Assembly: GCA_027038335.1 (NCBI GenBank)
Contig: JALVWI010000054.1
Span: 2,693 to 16,007 of the forward strand
Source: Campylobacterales bacterium
GTDB lineage: Bacteria > Campylobacterota > Campylobacteria > Campylobacterales > JALSKU01
Length of the DNA stretch: 13,315 nt
Direction: 5' to 3'
The notes under the pieces: model-generated
What the model saw: only the letters and a program-made list of their open reading frames with translations
What the model was told of the DNA's origin: nothing
Databases searched by the model: none
Shown here: positions 1 to 7,473 of the stretch, one piece after another
Numbering within the stretch: the first letter of the stretch is position 1
Layout: every line of letters starts with the position of its first letter
Program-made: the position numbers and the translations under genes

Positions 1-1
1 C

Positions 2-1072
2 CTAAATCCTATTAATTGCATAGCTTCCAAGCCACTTTATATCATATCCGCTATTTATAACCCTTTGGACATTTTCATCATCTACATAACCCTCAAAATC
101 AAGATAAAATACCGTCTCAAAGCTACTATTTTTCAGAGGTCTTGATTCTATTTTAGTTAAATTTATCTTCTCTGTTTCAAAAATTTGTAAAAATTTTACC
201 AAGCCTCCCGGTTTATCTTCAGTTTTTGCAAGTATAGATGTTTTATTATGTTTGGCTCTATCAGTTTTAAAATCACTTAAGATCAAAAATCTTGTCTTGT
301 TTGCCAAATTATCCTCAATCTTTTCAAAAAGTATAGGAAGTTGATACATTTTAGCTGCAATCTTGGAGCAAATTGCGGCTGATGAAGGATCTTTTAATGC
401 CATTTTAGCTGCTTCGGCGGTTGACTTAGTAGGAATAAACTCCAAATCCAAAAGCATATGCTCTTCTAAAAATTTTCTGCATTGATTGTAGCCCTGAGGA
501 TGAGAATATATCCTCTTTATCCTCTCTAGTGAATCACTAAGTGAAGCAAATGAATGATGGATATCCATAATAACTTCAGCTACTATTTTAGAATTGTATT
601 TTCCAAGACAATCAAGCGTGATACCCACTATGCCGTCAGTATTATTTTCTATAGGTACTACTCCATATTTTGCCTCTTTATTTTCAAGTATTTTAAAAAT
701 AGACTCAATTCCGCTAAGCGATAAATAATCAGCATAAGCACCAAATCTACTCTCTGCAACTTGATGAGTAAAACTTCCTTTCGGTCCTAGATATGCAACT
801 CTCTCAGGCAATTCAAGATTTCTGCTTGCAGCAAATATCTCAAGATATATAGCTTCTATCGCCTCATCGCTAATGACACCTTCTTTATGAGCTTTTAACC
901 TTGAGATTATCTCTTGTTCACGCTCCGGTCTATAGATAGCTCCACCTACTTTATGTTTTAGTTCACCTACATTTTTTACTATCTGCATCCTCTTTTCAAG
1001 AAGAGTTAAAATCTCATCATCTATGCTATCTATCTGTTCTCTTAATTTTTTTAAGTCTATTGTAGAAGTCAT
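2..1072 (-). CDS. pheA: Bifunctional chorismate mutase / prephenate dehydratase (P-protein)
   Basis: Converts chorismate to prephenate and then to phenylpyruvate, the route to phenylalanine, in the cytoplasm. The 356-residue protein has the usual three parts. An AroQ-type chorismate mutase helix bundle covers about residues 5-88 (LREQIDSIDDEI, then RPEREQ near 48-53). The prephenate dehydratase domain covers about 90-268, with GPKGSFT at 96-102, VVPIENN at 138-144 and the catalytic TRF at 260-262. An ACT regulatory domain covers about 278-356 and carries ESRP at 309-312, the phenylalanine-binding motif used for feedback inhibition. The ATG shares its A with the lysA stop codon (TAATG), so translation is probably coupled to lysA. 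A purine-rich GGAAAAAGAG lies upstream inside lysA. The TAG stop is at the extreme left edge, so the gene is complete but nothing downstream is visible. Identification is secure from domains and length. Confidence 0.96.
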   Translation of the reverse strand: MTSTIDLKKLREQIDSIDDEILTLLEKRMQIVKNVGELKHKVGGAIYRPEREQEIISRLKAHKEGVISDEAIEAIYLEIFAASRNLELPERVAYLGPKGSFTHQVAESRFGAYADYLSLSGIESIFKILENKEAKYGVVPIENNTDGIVGITLDCLGKYNSKIVAEVIMDIHHSFASLSDSLERIKRIYSHPQGYNQCRKFLEEHMLLDLEFIPTKSTAEAAKMALKDPSSAAICSKIAAKMYQLPILFEKIEDNLANKTRFLILSDFKTDRAKHNKTSILAKTEDKPGGLVKFLQIFETEKINLTKIESRPLKNSSFETVFYLDFEGYVDDENVQRVINSGYDIKWLGSYAINRI

Positions 1073-2274
1073 TATAAAAACTCTTTTTCCAATCTTATCA
1101 AATCCTCAAAGCTTTCTCTTTTTCTTATAAGCCTATCTTTACCATTTTCTATGGCAACTTCTGCTGCTCTACCTCTTGAATTGTAATTACTACTCATAAC
1201 AAACCCATAAGCTCCCGCACTTTTTATCACAAGTACATCTCCATGTTTAAGTCTAGGCAATTCAATATCCTTAGCAAAGAAATCTCCACTTTCACACACA
1301 GGACCAACTACATCACATTTGCTTATATCTCCACTGACATCTACGGCTTCTACGGCATGATAAGCTTTGTATAAAGATGGTCTTAAAAGGTCATTCATAC
1401 CGCCGTCAACAACAACAAATCTTTTTGTATTGTTAACTTTTTCATATAATACGCTTGTTAAAAAGTATCCGCTATTGCCCACTATATATCGACCCGGCTC
1501 ACAAACTACCGTCACATCAGTACCTTTTAGTGCTGCTAAAACCGCTTGAGCATAATCATATAGCCTGATAGTCTCTTCATCATTATATCTGATACCTATA
1601 CCGCCTCCAATATCAAAAAATTTTATATCTATATCCAACACTTTAAGCTGTTTAAGCAAAGATGCTACGATCAAACTAGCTTCTTCTATAGGTTTTAGAT
1701 CTGTAAGTTGGCTACCTATATGAAAATGGATACCTATAGGTTCTATATAGTTTGAATTTTTAGCTCTTATATAAAGTTTTTTTGCATTTTCTATATCTAT
1801 ACCAAATTTATTTTCATTTAATCCTGTAGATATATACGGATGGGTTTTGGCATCAATGTTTGGATTGACTCTTATGCTTATCCTTGCTTTTTTATCCAAT
1901 TTTGCTGCTATCAATTCTACTCTATCAAATTCTGCTTCACTTTCGATATTTATCATTAAAATATCTTTTAAAATTGCCTCTTCTATTTCATCATCTCTTT
2001 TGCCGACACCGCTAAAAATGATCTTGTATTTTGGAATACCGGCATACATTGCTCTTTTTACTTCACCCATTGAAACACAGTCTGCTCCAGCTTCAAGTTC
2101 AGCTAAAAGTTTTAAAACTGAAAGATTTGAGTTTGCCTTTACCGCATAACACACCAAAGACTTTCTAGCTCTAAAAGCATCTTTTAATTCAAAATAATTT
2201 CTCTTAATATCTTCAAAGTCATATATATACAGAGGAGTTTGATATTTTTTTGACAACTCTTTAAAGTTTAACAT
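1072..2274 (-). CDS. lysA: Diaminopimelate decarboxylase
   Basis: PLP enzyme that decarboxylates meso-diaminopimelate to lysine, the last step of lysine synthesis. The 400 residues match the fold III alanine-racemase/ornithine-decarboxylase type. The PLP lysine is K46 in CYAVKAN. HFHIGSQ is at 183-189, the phosphate-binding glycine loop DIGGGIG at 221-227, EPGRY at 259-263, the CESGD motif that supplies the active-site cysteine at 327-331, and AGAYG at 353-357. The ATG is preceded by AAAAAGG at a normal spacing, and a TATAAT box lies 29 bases upstream, so this gene probably starts the lysA-pheA transcript. pheA follows with a one-base overlap. The pairing links two amino-acid pathways without an obvious metabolic connection, which is common in these compact genomes. 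Nothing is missing or truncated. Confidence 0.97.
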   Translation of the reverse strand: MLNFKELSKKYQTPLYIYDFEDIKRNYFELKDAFRARKSLVCYAVKANSNLSVLKLLAELEAGADCVSMGEVKRAMYAGIPKYKIIFSGVGKRDDEIEEAILKDILMINIESEAEFDRVELIAAKLDKKARISIRVNPNIDAKTHPYISTGLNENKFGIDIENAKKLYIRAKNSNYIEPIGIHFHIGSQLTDLKPIEEASLIVASLLKQLKVLDIDIKFFDIGGGIGIRYNDEETIRLYDYAQAVLAALKGTDVTVVCEPGRYIVGNSGYFLTSVLYEKVNNTKRFVVVDGGMNDLLRPSLYKAYHAVEAVDVSGDISKCDVVGPVCESGDFFAKDIELPRLKHGDVLVIKSAGAYGFVMSSNYNSRGRAAEVAIENGKDRLIRKRESFEDLIRLEKEFL

Positions 2275-2302
2275 TGATAACCTTTTTATAGTGTAAGAGT
2301 AG

Positions 2303-2308
2303 ATTATA
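2303..2308 (-). promoter_or_regulatory. Probable sigma-70 -10 box for lysA-pheA
   Basis: Read on the minus strand, the 50-base gap before lysA contains a run of T (eight), then GATATAATC. The TATAAT is a perfect -10 box, and the upstream T-rich stretch fits promoters of Campylobacterota, which lack a conserved -35. The predicted transcript start would give a leader of roughly 20 bases ending in the AAAAAGG ribosome site. The T run follows the end of the preceding gene and no stable hairpin precedes it. Confidence 0.6.
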
Positions 2309-2324
2309 TCAAAAAAAAGATAAA

Positions 2325-3392
2325 TTATCTATTTTTTAAAAATAGATATGTCGCAAAAGAACCTAAAAGAAAAATAGGTAAAATTATGCCAAATTCAGGT
2401 TTTATCACACCGTTAAGAGACATTTTTATAAGCATAAAAAGTATAGACCAAACTATCAAGGAGATAAAGATAAAAACTGAACTAGCGATAGCTAAGTTAA
2501 AAAATCTATTACTTATAGGAAGATAATAAAAAAGTATCATATTAAGAAAGGGTGCAAAAAATGGAAAAATAAGCATTGCAAACAAAGAGGCTTTTATCTT
2601 TGAAATATTGACATTTTGCGATAAGAAAAGTTTTATAGCCTGATAGGCATCTGTGATGGAAAAACTATTTTTCCCCTCATAAACATTTTCAATAATTTTA
2701 GGTTTAAAGCCTTTTAAAGTTTTATAATGACTATAAGATATTTTACTTAATTTTGCATTTTTTTCACTAATAGACGGCTTTCTTATTATCTCAATATTAT
2801 TCAATACCCAATATTTTTTTACAAAGTTTGCACTTTTTGCTTTAGTAATTGTTCTTAAGTCTTGATTTTTTATATTAAATATTCTGATGTTGTATGCTTT
2901 CTTTTTAAACGGGTCTAGTTTTTGTATAAATATATAATTATTATTATATTTTAAGAAAAGATTATTGGAAGATGTGGCAACAGTCGAGTGATTTAAAATA
3001 TTGTAAGCATACTCTTTTGAATATGTAAAGTTGGTAAAATTCAATGAAATATAAAAAAAAGTTATTATAATAGATACAAAAAATATAGGCTTTATAAGTG
3101 AATTTTTTGAAATTCCCAAAGCATACATAGCTATTATTTCATTTGTTCTTATGAGATTAAACTTTGATATTATCATAGCAATTACCAAAGAAATAGGAAG
3201 TGTATAATTTACGGCATTTAAAAATGTATAAAGTGCATAGAGTATTTGAAGATTGGCTGAATTTGGTAAATTTTTAAAGTTTTGCATCAAGTCAATACCA
3301 AGATAAAAAAATTGTAATGCTGTAAATATTATCAAAAAATTCTTGATAAATATAAAAGAGATATACCTTTGATAAATTTTTAAACTCATCAT
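2325..3392 (-). CDS. LptF/LptG-family (YjgP/YjgQ) lipopolysaccharide export permease
   Basis: Inner-membrane subunit of the LptB2FG transporter that lifts LPS from the inner membrane toward the outer membrane. The 355 residues have the family layout: three N-terminal membrane segments (about 13-33, 49-76 and 100-121), a periplasmic beta-rich domain (about 125-260) and three C-terminal segments (about 267-291, 298-322 and 333-352). The cytoplasmic loop contains MYALGISKNSLIKP (89-102), matching the coupling-helix region of the family. Length fits LptF/LptG (about 360). Which of the two it is cannot be decided from one sequence. Two in-frame ATGs open the gene (3392 and 3389). Neither has a clear Shine-Dalgarno, because the upstream DNA is a heptamer repeat array. 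It lies downstream of pth, 46 bases away. The protein is strongly AT-biased (many Ile, Lys, Asn, Phe), as expected for a membrane protein here. Confidence 0.85.
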   Translation of the reverse strand: MMSLKIYQRYISFIFIKNFLIIFTALQFFYLGIDLMQNFKNLPNSANLQILYALYTFLNAVNYTLPISLVIAMIISKFNLIRTNEIIAMYALGISKNSLIKPIFFVSIIITFFYISLNFTNFTYSKEYAYNILNHSTVATSSNNLFLKYNNNYIFIQKLDPFKKKAYNIRIFNIKNQDLRTITKAKSANFVKKYWVLNNIEIIRKPSISEKNAKLSKISYSHYKTLKGFKPKIIENVYEGKNSFSITDAYQAIKLFLSQNVNISKIKASLFAMLIFPFFAPFLNMILFYYLPISNRFFNLAIASSVFIFISLIVWSILFMLIKMSLNGVIKPEFGIILPIFLLGSFATYLFLKNR

Positions 3393-3434
3393 AATTCGTA
3401 ACTCGTGATTGGTGATTGGTGATTAGTTATTGGT
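3393..3434 (-). repeat. Degenerate 7-bp tandem repeat array 1 (six units)
   Basis: The gap between pth and the lptF/G-like gene is almost wholly a tandem of seven-base units. On the plus strand they read aattcgt, aactcgt, gattggt, gattggt, gattagt, tattggt. On the minus strand the consensus is close to CNARTYA. The last unit runs straight into the ATG of the lptF/G-like gene. Weaker seven-base periodicity can be followed further into the pth 3' end (to about 3460). The same unit family recurs at 6801-6828. Confidence 0.8.
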
Positions 3435-3438
3435 AATT

Positions 3439-4032
3439 TCATTCCTCAATCCTAATATCCTGAGCCGAAGGCTCACCACATAAGCTCTTTTTGATATTAT
3501 ACTTGCTTGCACATTTTATAGCATCTTGACTTAAAAGATACTCTAAAGTTTCGCTTGCATAAGAGATGATTTTAGGTAAACACTTTTGCTCTTTTTTTGA
3601 AAAATTACTCAAAACATAGTTAGCTATATTCTCTTTGTTTATAGGCTTTGAAATACCAAGTCTAATTCTATCATAATCTTTTCCGATATGAGCATCTATT
3701 GATTTTAAACCGTTGTGACCGCCGTTACCGCCGCCATGTTTTATGCGAATAGAGCCAAAAGGTATCTCTATATCATCATGTATAACTATAACTCTTTTTA
3801 TATCAAAATAGTTCATTACTTGTAGCACACTAAAACCTGAATTATTCATATATGTATGAGGCTTTAAAAAAAGAGTTTTTGAAGTTTTGTAAAGCTCACC
3901 GTTAAAAGAGCTTTTATTTATCTTAGAAGGATTTAAGTCATAGAGAAATTTATCTATGACCATAAATCCTATATTGTGTCTATTATTTTTATAAGTAGGT
4001 CCGGGATTGCCCAAACCGACAACTAGAGTCAT
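3439..4032 (-). CDS. pth: Peptidyl-tRNA hydrolase
   Basis: Releases tRNA from peptidyl-tRNA that drops off the ribosome. Family signatures: GLGNPG at 6-11, the catalytic histidine H19 in RHNIG, KPHTYMNNSG at 57-66, HDD at 85-87 and GGGNGGHNGL at 100-109. The ATG overlaps the rplY stop by one base (TAATG), so the two are probably translated together; both act in translation. The protein is 197 residues. The last fifteen or so (SLCGEPSAQDIRIEE) extend past the conserved helix and include a DNA hairpin. They look like intergenic repeat DNA read through as a tail rather than part of the fold. The core enzyme is intact. Confidence 0.95.
   Translation of the reverse strand: MTLVVGLGNPGPTYKNNRHNIGFMVIDKFLYDLNPSKINKSSFNGELYKTSKTLFLKPHTYMNNSGFSVLQVMNYFDIKRVIVIHDDIEIPFGSIRIKHGGGNGGHNGLKSIDAHIGKDYDRIRLGISKPINKENIANYVLSNFSKKEQKCLPKIISYASETLEYLLSQDAIKCASKYNIKKSLCGEPSAQDIRIEE
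3461..3475. repeat. Short perfect hairpin inside the pth 3' end
   Basis: TGAGCC-GAA-GGCTCA is a six-base inverted repeat with a three-base loop. It is GC-rich in an otherwise AT-rich region and encodes GEPSA in the Pth tail. No T-run follows on the pth strand, so it does not look like a standard terminator. It lies next to the heptamer array and may belong to the same mobile or dispersed repeat. Confidence 0.55.
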
Positions 4033-4568
4033 TATTTGGCTTTTATAACTCCGACTACCGCAATTCTACCGGCTTCTAAAATTTGCACATTTTCAGGAAC
4101 CTCTATATCTCTAATAAGTATAGAATCACCTACAGCCAAATTGGTTACATCCAAGGTAAAACTATCTGGTATATTTTCTGGAGTACACTTTACTTTAAGT
4201 CTTTTTTTAGAGACCATCAAAACACCTCTGTCTTTTATACCTTTGGCAAGTCCAACAGTTTTTACAGGTATCATAAATTTTGAAACTACTCCCGGAGTTG
4301 CCGCTTTCAAATCTACATGCAAAAGGTCATTTGTTACAGGATCTTTTTGGTACTCCTGAACTGCAACTTTCAACTCTTTATCTCCTACTTTTACATCAAG
4401 TAGCAAATGAGTTTTATTTCTTACCGCTTTTATAAATTCATTCTTTTTAAAAGCTGCATTTATATTTTCTATCCCTTTGCCATATATATTAGCAATTAGA
4501 TAACCATCTCGTCTTAAAGCTTTTGTAGCTTTTTTACCGATACTATCTCTAATCATACCTTCTAACAT
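4032..4568 (-). CDS. rplY: 50S ribosomal protein L25 (general stress protein CTC form)
   Basis: Binds 5S rRNA in the large ribosomal subunit. At 178 residues this is the long CTC/TL5 form. The N-terminal L25 domain (about 1-90) contains RDSIGKKATKALRRDGYLIANIYGKG and QEYQKDPVTNDLLHVDL, both typical. The C-terminal beta domain (about 95-178) contains GLAKGIKDRGVL, DSFTLDVTNLAVGDSILIRDI and ends VVGVIKAK. ATG at 4568 is preceded by AAAAAGGAC at good spacing. pth follows with a one-base overlap, the rplY-pth pairing seen in many bacteria. A possible -10 box lies in the 43-base gap after pilT, and the Shine-Dalgarno could pair with a CCTT about 15 bases upstream of it. Confidence 0.95.
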   Translation of the reverse strand: MLEGMIRDSIGKKATKALRRDGYLIANIYGKGIENINAAFKKNEFIKAVRNKTHLLLDVKVGDKELKVAVQEYQKDPVTNDLLHVDLKAATPGVVSKFMIPVKTVGLAKGIKDRGVLMVSKKRLKVKCTPENIPDSFTLDVTNLAVGDSILIRDIEVPENVQILEAGRIAVVGVIKAK

Positions 4569-4598
4569 TTCTGTCCTTTTTAAAAAAATTAAGGCTGT

Positions 4599-4604
4599 AT
4601 TTTA
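4599..4604 (-). promoter_or_regulatory. Possible -10 box for rplY-pth
   Basis: On the minus strand the 43-base gap between pilT and rplY reads GGATAAAATACAGCC; TAAAAT is five of six to the -10 consensus and lies 31 bases before the ATG. It overlaps the last bases around the pilT stop. It is weak alone, and the genes could instead be read from upstream. Confidence 0.35.
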
Positions 4605-4611
4605 TCCAAAA

Positions 4612-5781
4612 TCACCTTACCGGCTTCTTAATTCCTATCTTTAACCCGCCGCTAGTATCTGTTTTTCCATCTTCATATATATTCATTTGCAATTTCAAAT
4701 CATTTCTATTTGTTGCATTTAAATAAGCCTCTTTCTGTGTAATAACTCCTTCTTTATACAACTCAAAAAGAGCCTGATCAAATGTCTGTGTTTTATAAGT
4801 TACCTTACCGTCTCTTATAGCATCAGGGATTTCATTTTCTCTATCTTCAAGTATTAAAGATTCAATTCTTGCATTTTTTATAAGTATTTCTACTGCCGCA
4901 GTCCTTCCCTCATCTACTCTTTTTACCAATCTTTGGGATAATACACCTTGCAAAACTGAAGCCAAAGAAAGCTTTATTCTGTTTTGTTCATTTCCGGGAA
5001 ATATATTGATAAGTCTTCCTATGGTCTCTTTTGCATCCATTGTATGTAGAGTTGAAAGCACAAGATGTCCTGTTTCAGCAGCATGAATTGCAGTTTCTAT
5101 AGTTTCCATATCTCTAAGCTCACCGACAAGTATGATATCAGGATCCTCCCTAAGTGCAGCTCTCAAAGCATCTGAAAAATTAAGTGCATCTTGACCGATA
5201 GCTCTTTGATTGACAATACATTTATCATCTTTAAATACGAACTCTATTGGATCTTCAATAGTAATTATATGCTTATTTCTTTTTTTATTTATTTCATTGA
5301 TGATGGAAGCCAAAGTTGTTGTTTTACCGCTACCTGTAGGTCCTGTTACCAAAACAAGCCCTCGTTGCAAAAAACAAAAATCATGAACAATATCCGGTAG
5401 TCCTAATGATTTTATAGTAGGAAGTTTAGTCGGAATGGCTCTAAAAACACATGATATTCCATCCATTTGAAAAAATATATTGGCTCTAAAGTTATAATAC
5501 TCATTTAATTTAAAAGTAAAGTCAACACTCTTTTTTTCTACCAACTCACCAAACCTACCTCTTAATAACTCTTTTGCAAGCATAATAGTATCTTCTTTTA
5601 AAAGAATATCCGGAGAAATCTGCACAATATCTCCCATTACTCTTCCTTTTACCGTTGAGTTAGTTTTAATATGAAGATCGCTTCCTTTTTTCTCAATCAG
5701 TTTAGCAAGATAAACTTTTAATCTCTTCGTCATTTCAAATGTTAAATTTTTTACATCTACTTCAATGTTGGCACCACTCAT
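4612..5781 (-). CDS. pilT: PilT/PilU-type pilus retraction ATPase
   Basis: Hexameric secretion-type ATPase at the inner-membrane base of type IV pili, which powers pilus depolymerisation. All four nucleotide motifs are visible in the 389 residues: Walker A GPTGSGKT at 147-154, Asp box TIEDPIEF at 174-181, Walker B region DPDIILVGELRD at 213-224, and His box ETGHLVLSTLHT at 236-247. The N-terminal domain (about 15-115) and TFDQALFELYKEGVI (333-347) also fit PilT. The PilT hallmark AIRNLIRE is degenerate here, reading approximately ARIESLILE at 304-312, so a PilU-like or diverged paralogue is possible. About ten residues precede the usual start; ATG at 5781 has AAAGGA six bases upstream. The gene starts ten bases after tal ends. 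No other pilus gene is in the window, so its partners must be elsewhere. Confidence 0.88.
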   Translation of the reverse strand: MSGANIEVDVKNLTFEMTKRLKVYLAKLIEKKGSDLHIKTNSTVKGRVMGDIVQISPDILLKEDTIMLAKELLRGRFGELVEKKSVDFTFKLNEYYNFRANIFFQMDGISCVFRAIPTKLPTIKSLGLPDIVHDFCFLQRGLVLVTGPTGSGKTTTLASIINEINKKRNKHIITIEDPIEFVFKDDKCIVNQRAIGQDALNFSDALRAALREDPDIILVGELRDMETIETAIHAAETGHLVLSTLHTMDAKETIGRLINIFPGNEQNRIKLSLASVLQGVLSQRLVKRVDEGRTAAVEILIKNARIESLILEDRENEIPDAIRDGKVTYKTQTFDQALFELYKEGVITQKEAYLNATNRNDLKLQMNIYEDGKTDTSGGLKIGIKKPVR

Positions 5782-5791
5782 ACAAAATCCT

Positions 5792-6787
5792 TTACATAGT
5801 TAATTTATTCAATATCTCATCAAAAGCTATCTTAAATGCTTCAATCCCTTCTGTCAATAATTCACTATAAACCTGTTCCATATCTATACCTTGATTTTTT
5901 AAAACTATAAAATATTCATCCAACATATCATTGGACAATGGTTTCTTAGGGGTAAATTCTTTTGCTTCTAAAAACAGATCGATAGTTTTAAGAGGTGCTG
6001 TATTGATAGAGTTTGGATATAGCAACTTTTTTATATAATAATCGCTTTGCAAACTATCCCCTTTTACACCCGTACTTGCAAAAAGTGTCCTTGTATTTAT
6101 AATGTGCTGACTTTCTATCATATTATATATTTTTGTTGCATTAAATATACCTGTCAATGAAGTTTTTATATTTTTTTCCAAAAGTTTGCTATCTAGTTTT
6201 CTATCAAATCTACTTACAAATACACTAATAACAACCTGAGGTAAATTTTTACCTACACCTATCTTTTGCTGTCCTCTTTTGATAGCTTGTAGAGAGAGTT
6301 TAGTTTGAAGAGGAGAAAACACAAGAGTTACATTTACATTTATTCCCATACTGACTAACTCCTCAATGACTTCATAACCGGCTTTTGTTGCAGGTACTTT
6401 TATCATTACATTTTTCTTTCCTATTTTTTCATAAAGCCTTTTTCCCTCTTTTATACTCTCCTTTGCATCATCACAAAGTCTAGGGTCTATTTCTATACTT
6501 ATGAAGCCATCATCACCTTTTTCATATAGAGGCTTTAAGATATCAGCAGCTAGCCTTATATCTTCACAAGCTAGTTCTTCATATATCTCTTTAGCTGACA
6601 AGTTAGTGAGCTTTTTTATCTCCTCTTTGTAAACAGATGAATTTAAAATAGCCTCTTTAAAAATAGCAGGATTACTTGTAGCCCCGTTTACAACTCCATT
6701 GTTTATCAATTTTTTAAAACCGTTTTGTAAAAAATTTCTCTCAACAAAATCACACCATAAAGAAAACTTAATATCTTCCAAAAACAT
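5792..6787 (-). CDS. tal: Transaldolase
   Basis: Transfers a dihydroxyacetone unit between sugar phosphates in the non-oxidative pentose phosphate pathway. The 331-residue protein has the N-terminal signature GATSNPAIF at 35-43 (normally GVTSNP), the Schiff-base lysine K130 in VMIKVPATKAG, and NVNVTLVFS at 150-158, followed by FVSRFDRKLD. Length fits the bacterial transaldolase type seen in Campylobacter. The ATG at 6787 has a very good Shine-Dalgarno, AAAAGGAG, and just upstream of that lies the second heptamer repeat array. It lies between serB and pilT on the same strand, so it is probably co-transcribed with them although the functions are unrelated. No sign of damage. Confidence 0.93.
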   Translation of the reverse strand: MFLEDIKFSLWCDFVERNFLQNGFKKLINNGVVNGATSNPAIFKEAILNSSVYKEEIKKLTNLSAKEIYEELACEDIRLAADILKPLYEKGDDGFISIEIDPRLCDDAKESIKEGKRLYEKIGKKNVMIKVPATKAGYEVIEELVSMGINVNVTLVFSPLQTKLSLQAIKRGQQKIGVGKNLPQVVISVFVSRFDRKLDSKLLEKNIKTSLTGIFNATKIYNMIESQHIINTRTLFASTGVKGDSLQSDYYIKKLLYPNSINTAPLKTIDLFLEAKEFTPKKPLSNDMLDEYFIVLKNQGIDMEQVYSELLTEGIEAFKIAFDEILNKLTM

Positions 6788-6800
6788 TCACACTCCTTTT

Positions 6801-6828
6801 AATTCGTGATTAGTGACTCGTAATTAGT
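6801..6828 (-). repeat. Degenerate 7-bp tandem repeat array 2 (four units)
   Basis: Plus-strand units aattcgt, gattagt, gactcgt, aattagt, exactly seven bases apart. On the minus strand they read CTAATTA, CGAGTCA, CTAATCA, CGAATTA. They belong to the same family as array 1, and both arrays finish with CGAATTA just before the next gene. It fills the centre of the 59-base serB-tal gap, immediately upstream of the tal Shine-Dalgarno. Confidence 0.75.
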
Positions 6829-6846
6829 ATGTCTTTCCTAAAAAAC

Positions 6847-7470
6847 CTAAATCCTTATCTCTAAAATTTCTCTTAAATCTTTCTCATCTATTATATAAGT
6901 TGCCTCTTTTTTTAGTATTTCATTTGCACAAAAGGCTACTTTTATTTTCGCATATTTAAACATTGATACATCATTGGCTCCATCACCTATAACCATACAA
7001 TCTTGCGGAGAAATTCTAAGAATATTTTGTAATCTCCTAAGCATATCTCCTTTACTAAAGCCAAACATCATATCTCCACCGACAAGTCCGCTCAATACTC
7101 CGTTTTTATCATGTAAAATATTAGAAAAAGAGGCATCATAGCCTAAGATATCTTTTGCATAGTCTGTTGCATTTCTAAAACCTCCGCTAAAAACTACTAC
7201 TTTATATCCTCTTTGTTTTAACTTCCTTATGGTCTCTTTTGCTCCTGCCATATAAGGCAAACTATGACAAATTTCATCAACTTTCTTCTTTTTTAAGCCT
7301 TTCAACAAAGCTACTCTTTGTATCAAACTTTCAAAAAAATCAAGCTCACCTGCCATAGCTCTTTTTGTTATAGAAGAGACTTCTTCCTTTAAGCCAAGTT
7401 CATCAGCCAAAAAGTCTATAGTTTCTCCATCCATTAATGTAGAATCAAAATCAAATACACAAAGTTTCAT
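6847..7470 (-). CDS. serB: Phosphoserine phosphatase
   Basis: HAD-superfamily phosphatase that removes phosphate from O-phosphoserine, the last step of serine synthesis. With the start chosen here it has 207 residues. Motif I is FDFDSTLMDGET (nucleophile D7, general acid D9), motif II is FSGGF (S95), motif III lysine is K140 in GFSKGDML, and motif IV is IGDGANDVSM (D163, D167). The cap region between motifs I and II contains AGELDFFESLIQRVALLKG, typical of SerB. Two ATGs are adjacent (7473 and 7470). The AAGG ribosome site is only three bases from the first but six from the second, which decides for 7470; a start at 7473 adds only one Met. It is divergent from the MTHFR-family gene across a 57-base gap and is followed by tal. 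Confidence 0.95.
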   Translation of the reverse strand: MKLCVFDFDSTLMDGETIDFLADELGLKEEVSSITKRAMAGELDFFESLIQRVALLKGLKKKKVDEICHSLPYMAGAKETIRKLKQRGYKVVVFSGGFRNATDYAKDILGYDASFSNILHDKNGVLSGLVGGDMMFGFSKGDMLRRLQNILRISPQDCMVIGDGANDVSMFKYAKIKVAFCANEILKKEATYIIDEKDLREILEIRI

Positions 7471-7473
7471 CAT

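Noticed and set aside
1070..1074. TAATG one-base overlaps at lysA/pheA, rplY/pth and cheV/cheA as a special coding signal
   Set aside because: Such overlaps are routine in compact bacterial operons; they only suggest coupling.
3393..3434. Heptamer array considered as a CRISPR array
   Set aside because: Units are seven bases with no spacers, and no cas gene is nearby.
3461..3475. Hairpin in the pth end as a rho-independent terminator
   Set aside because: The stem is only six bases and no T-run follows on the minus strand.
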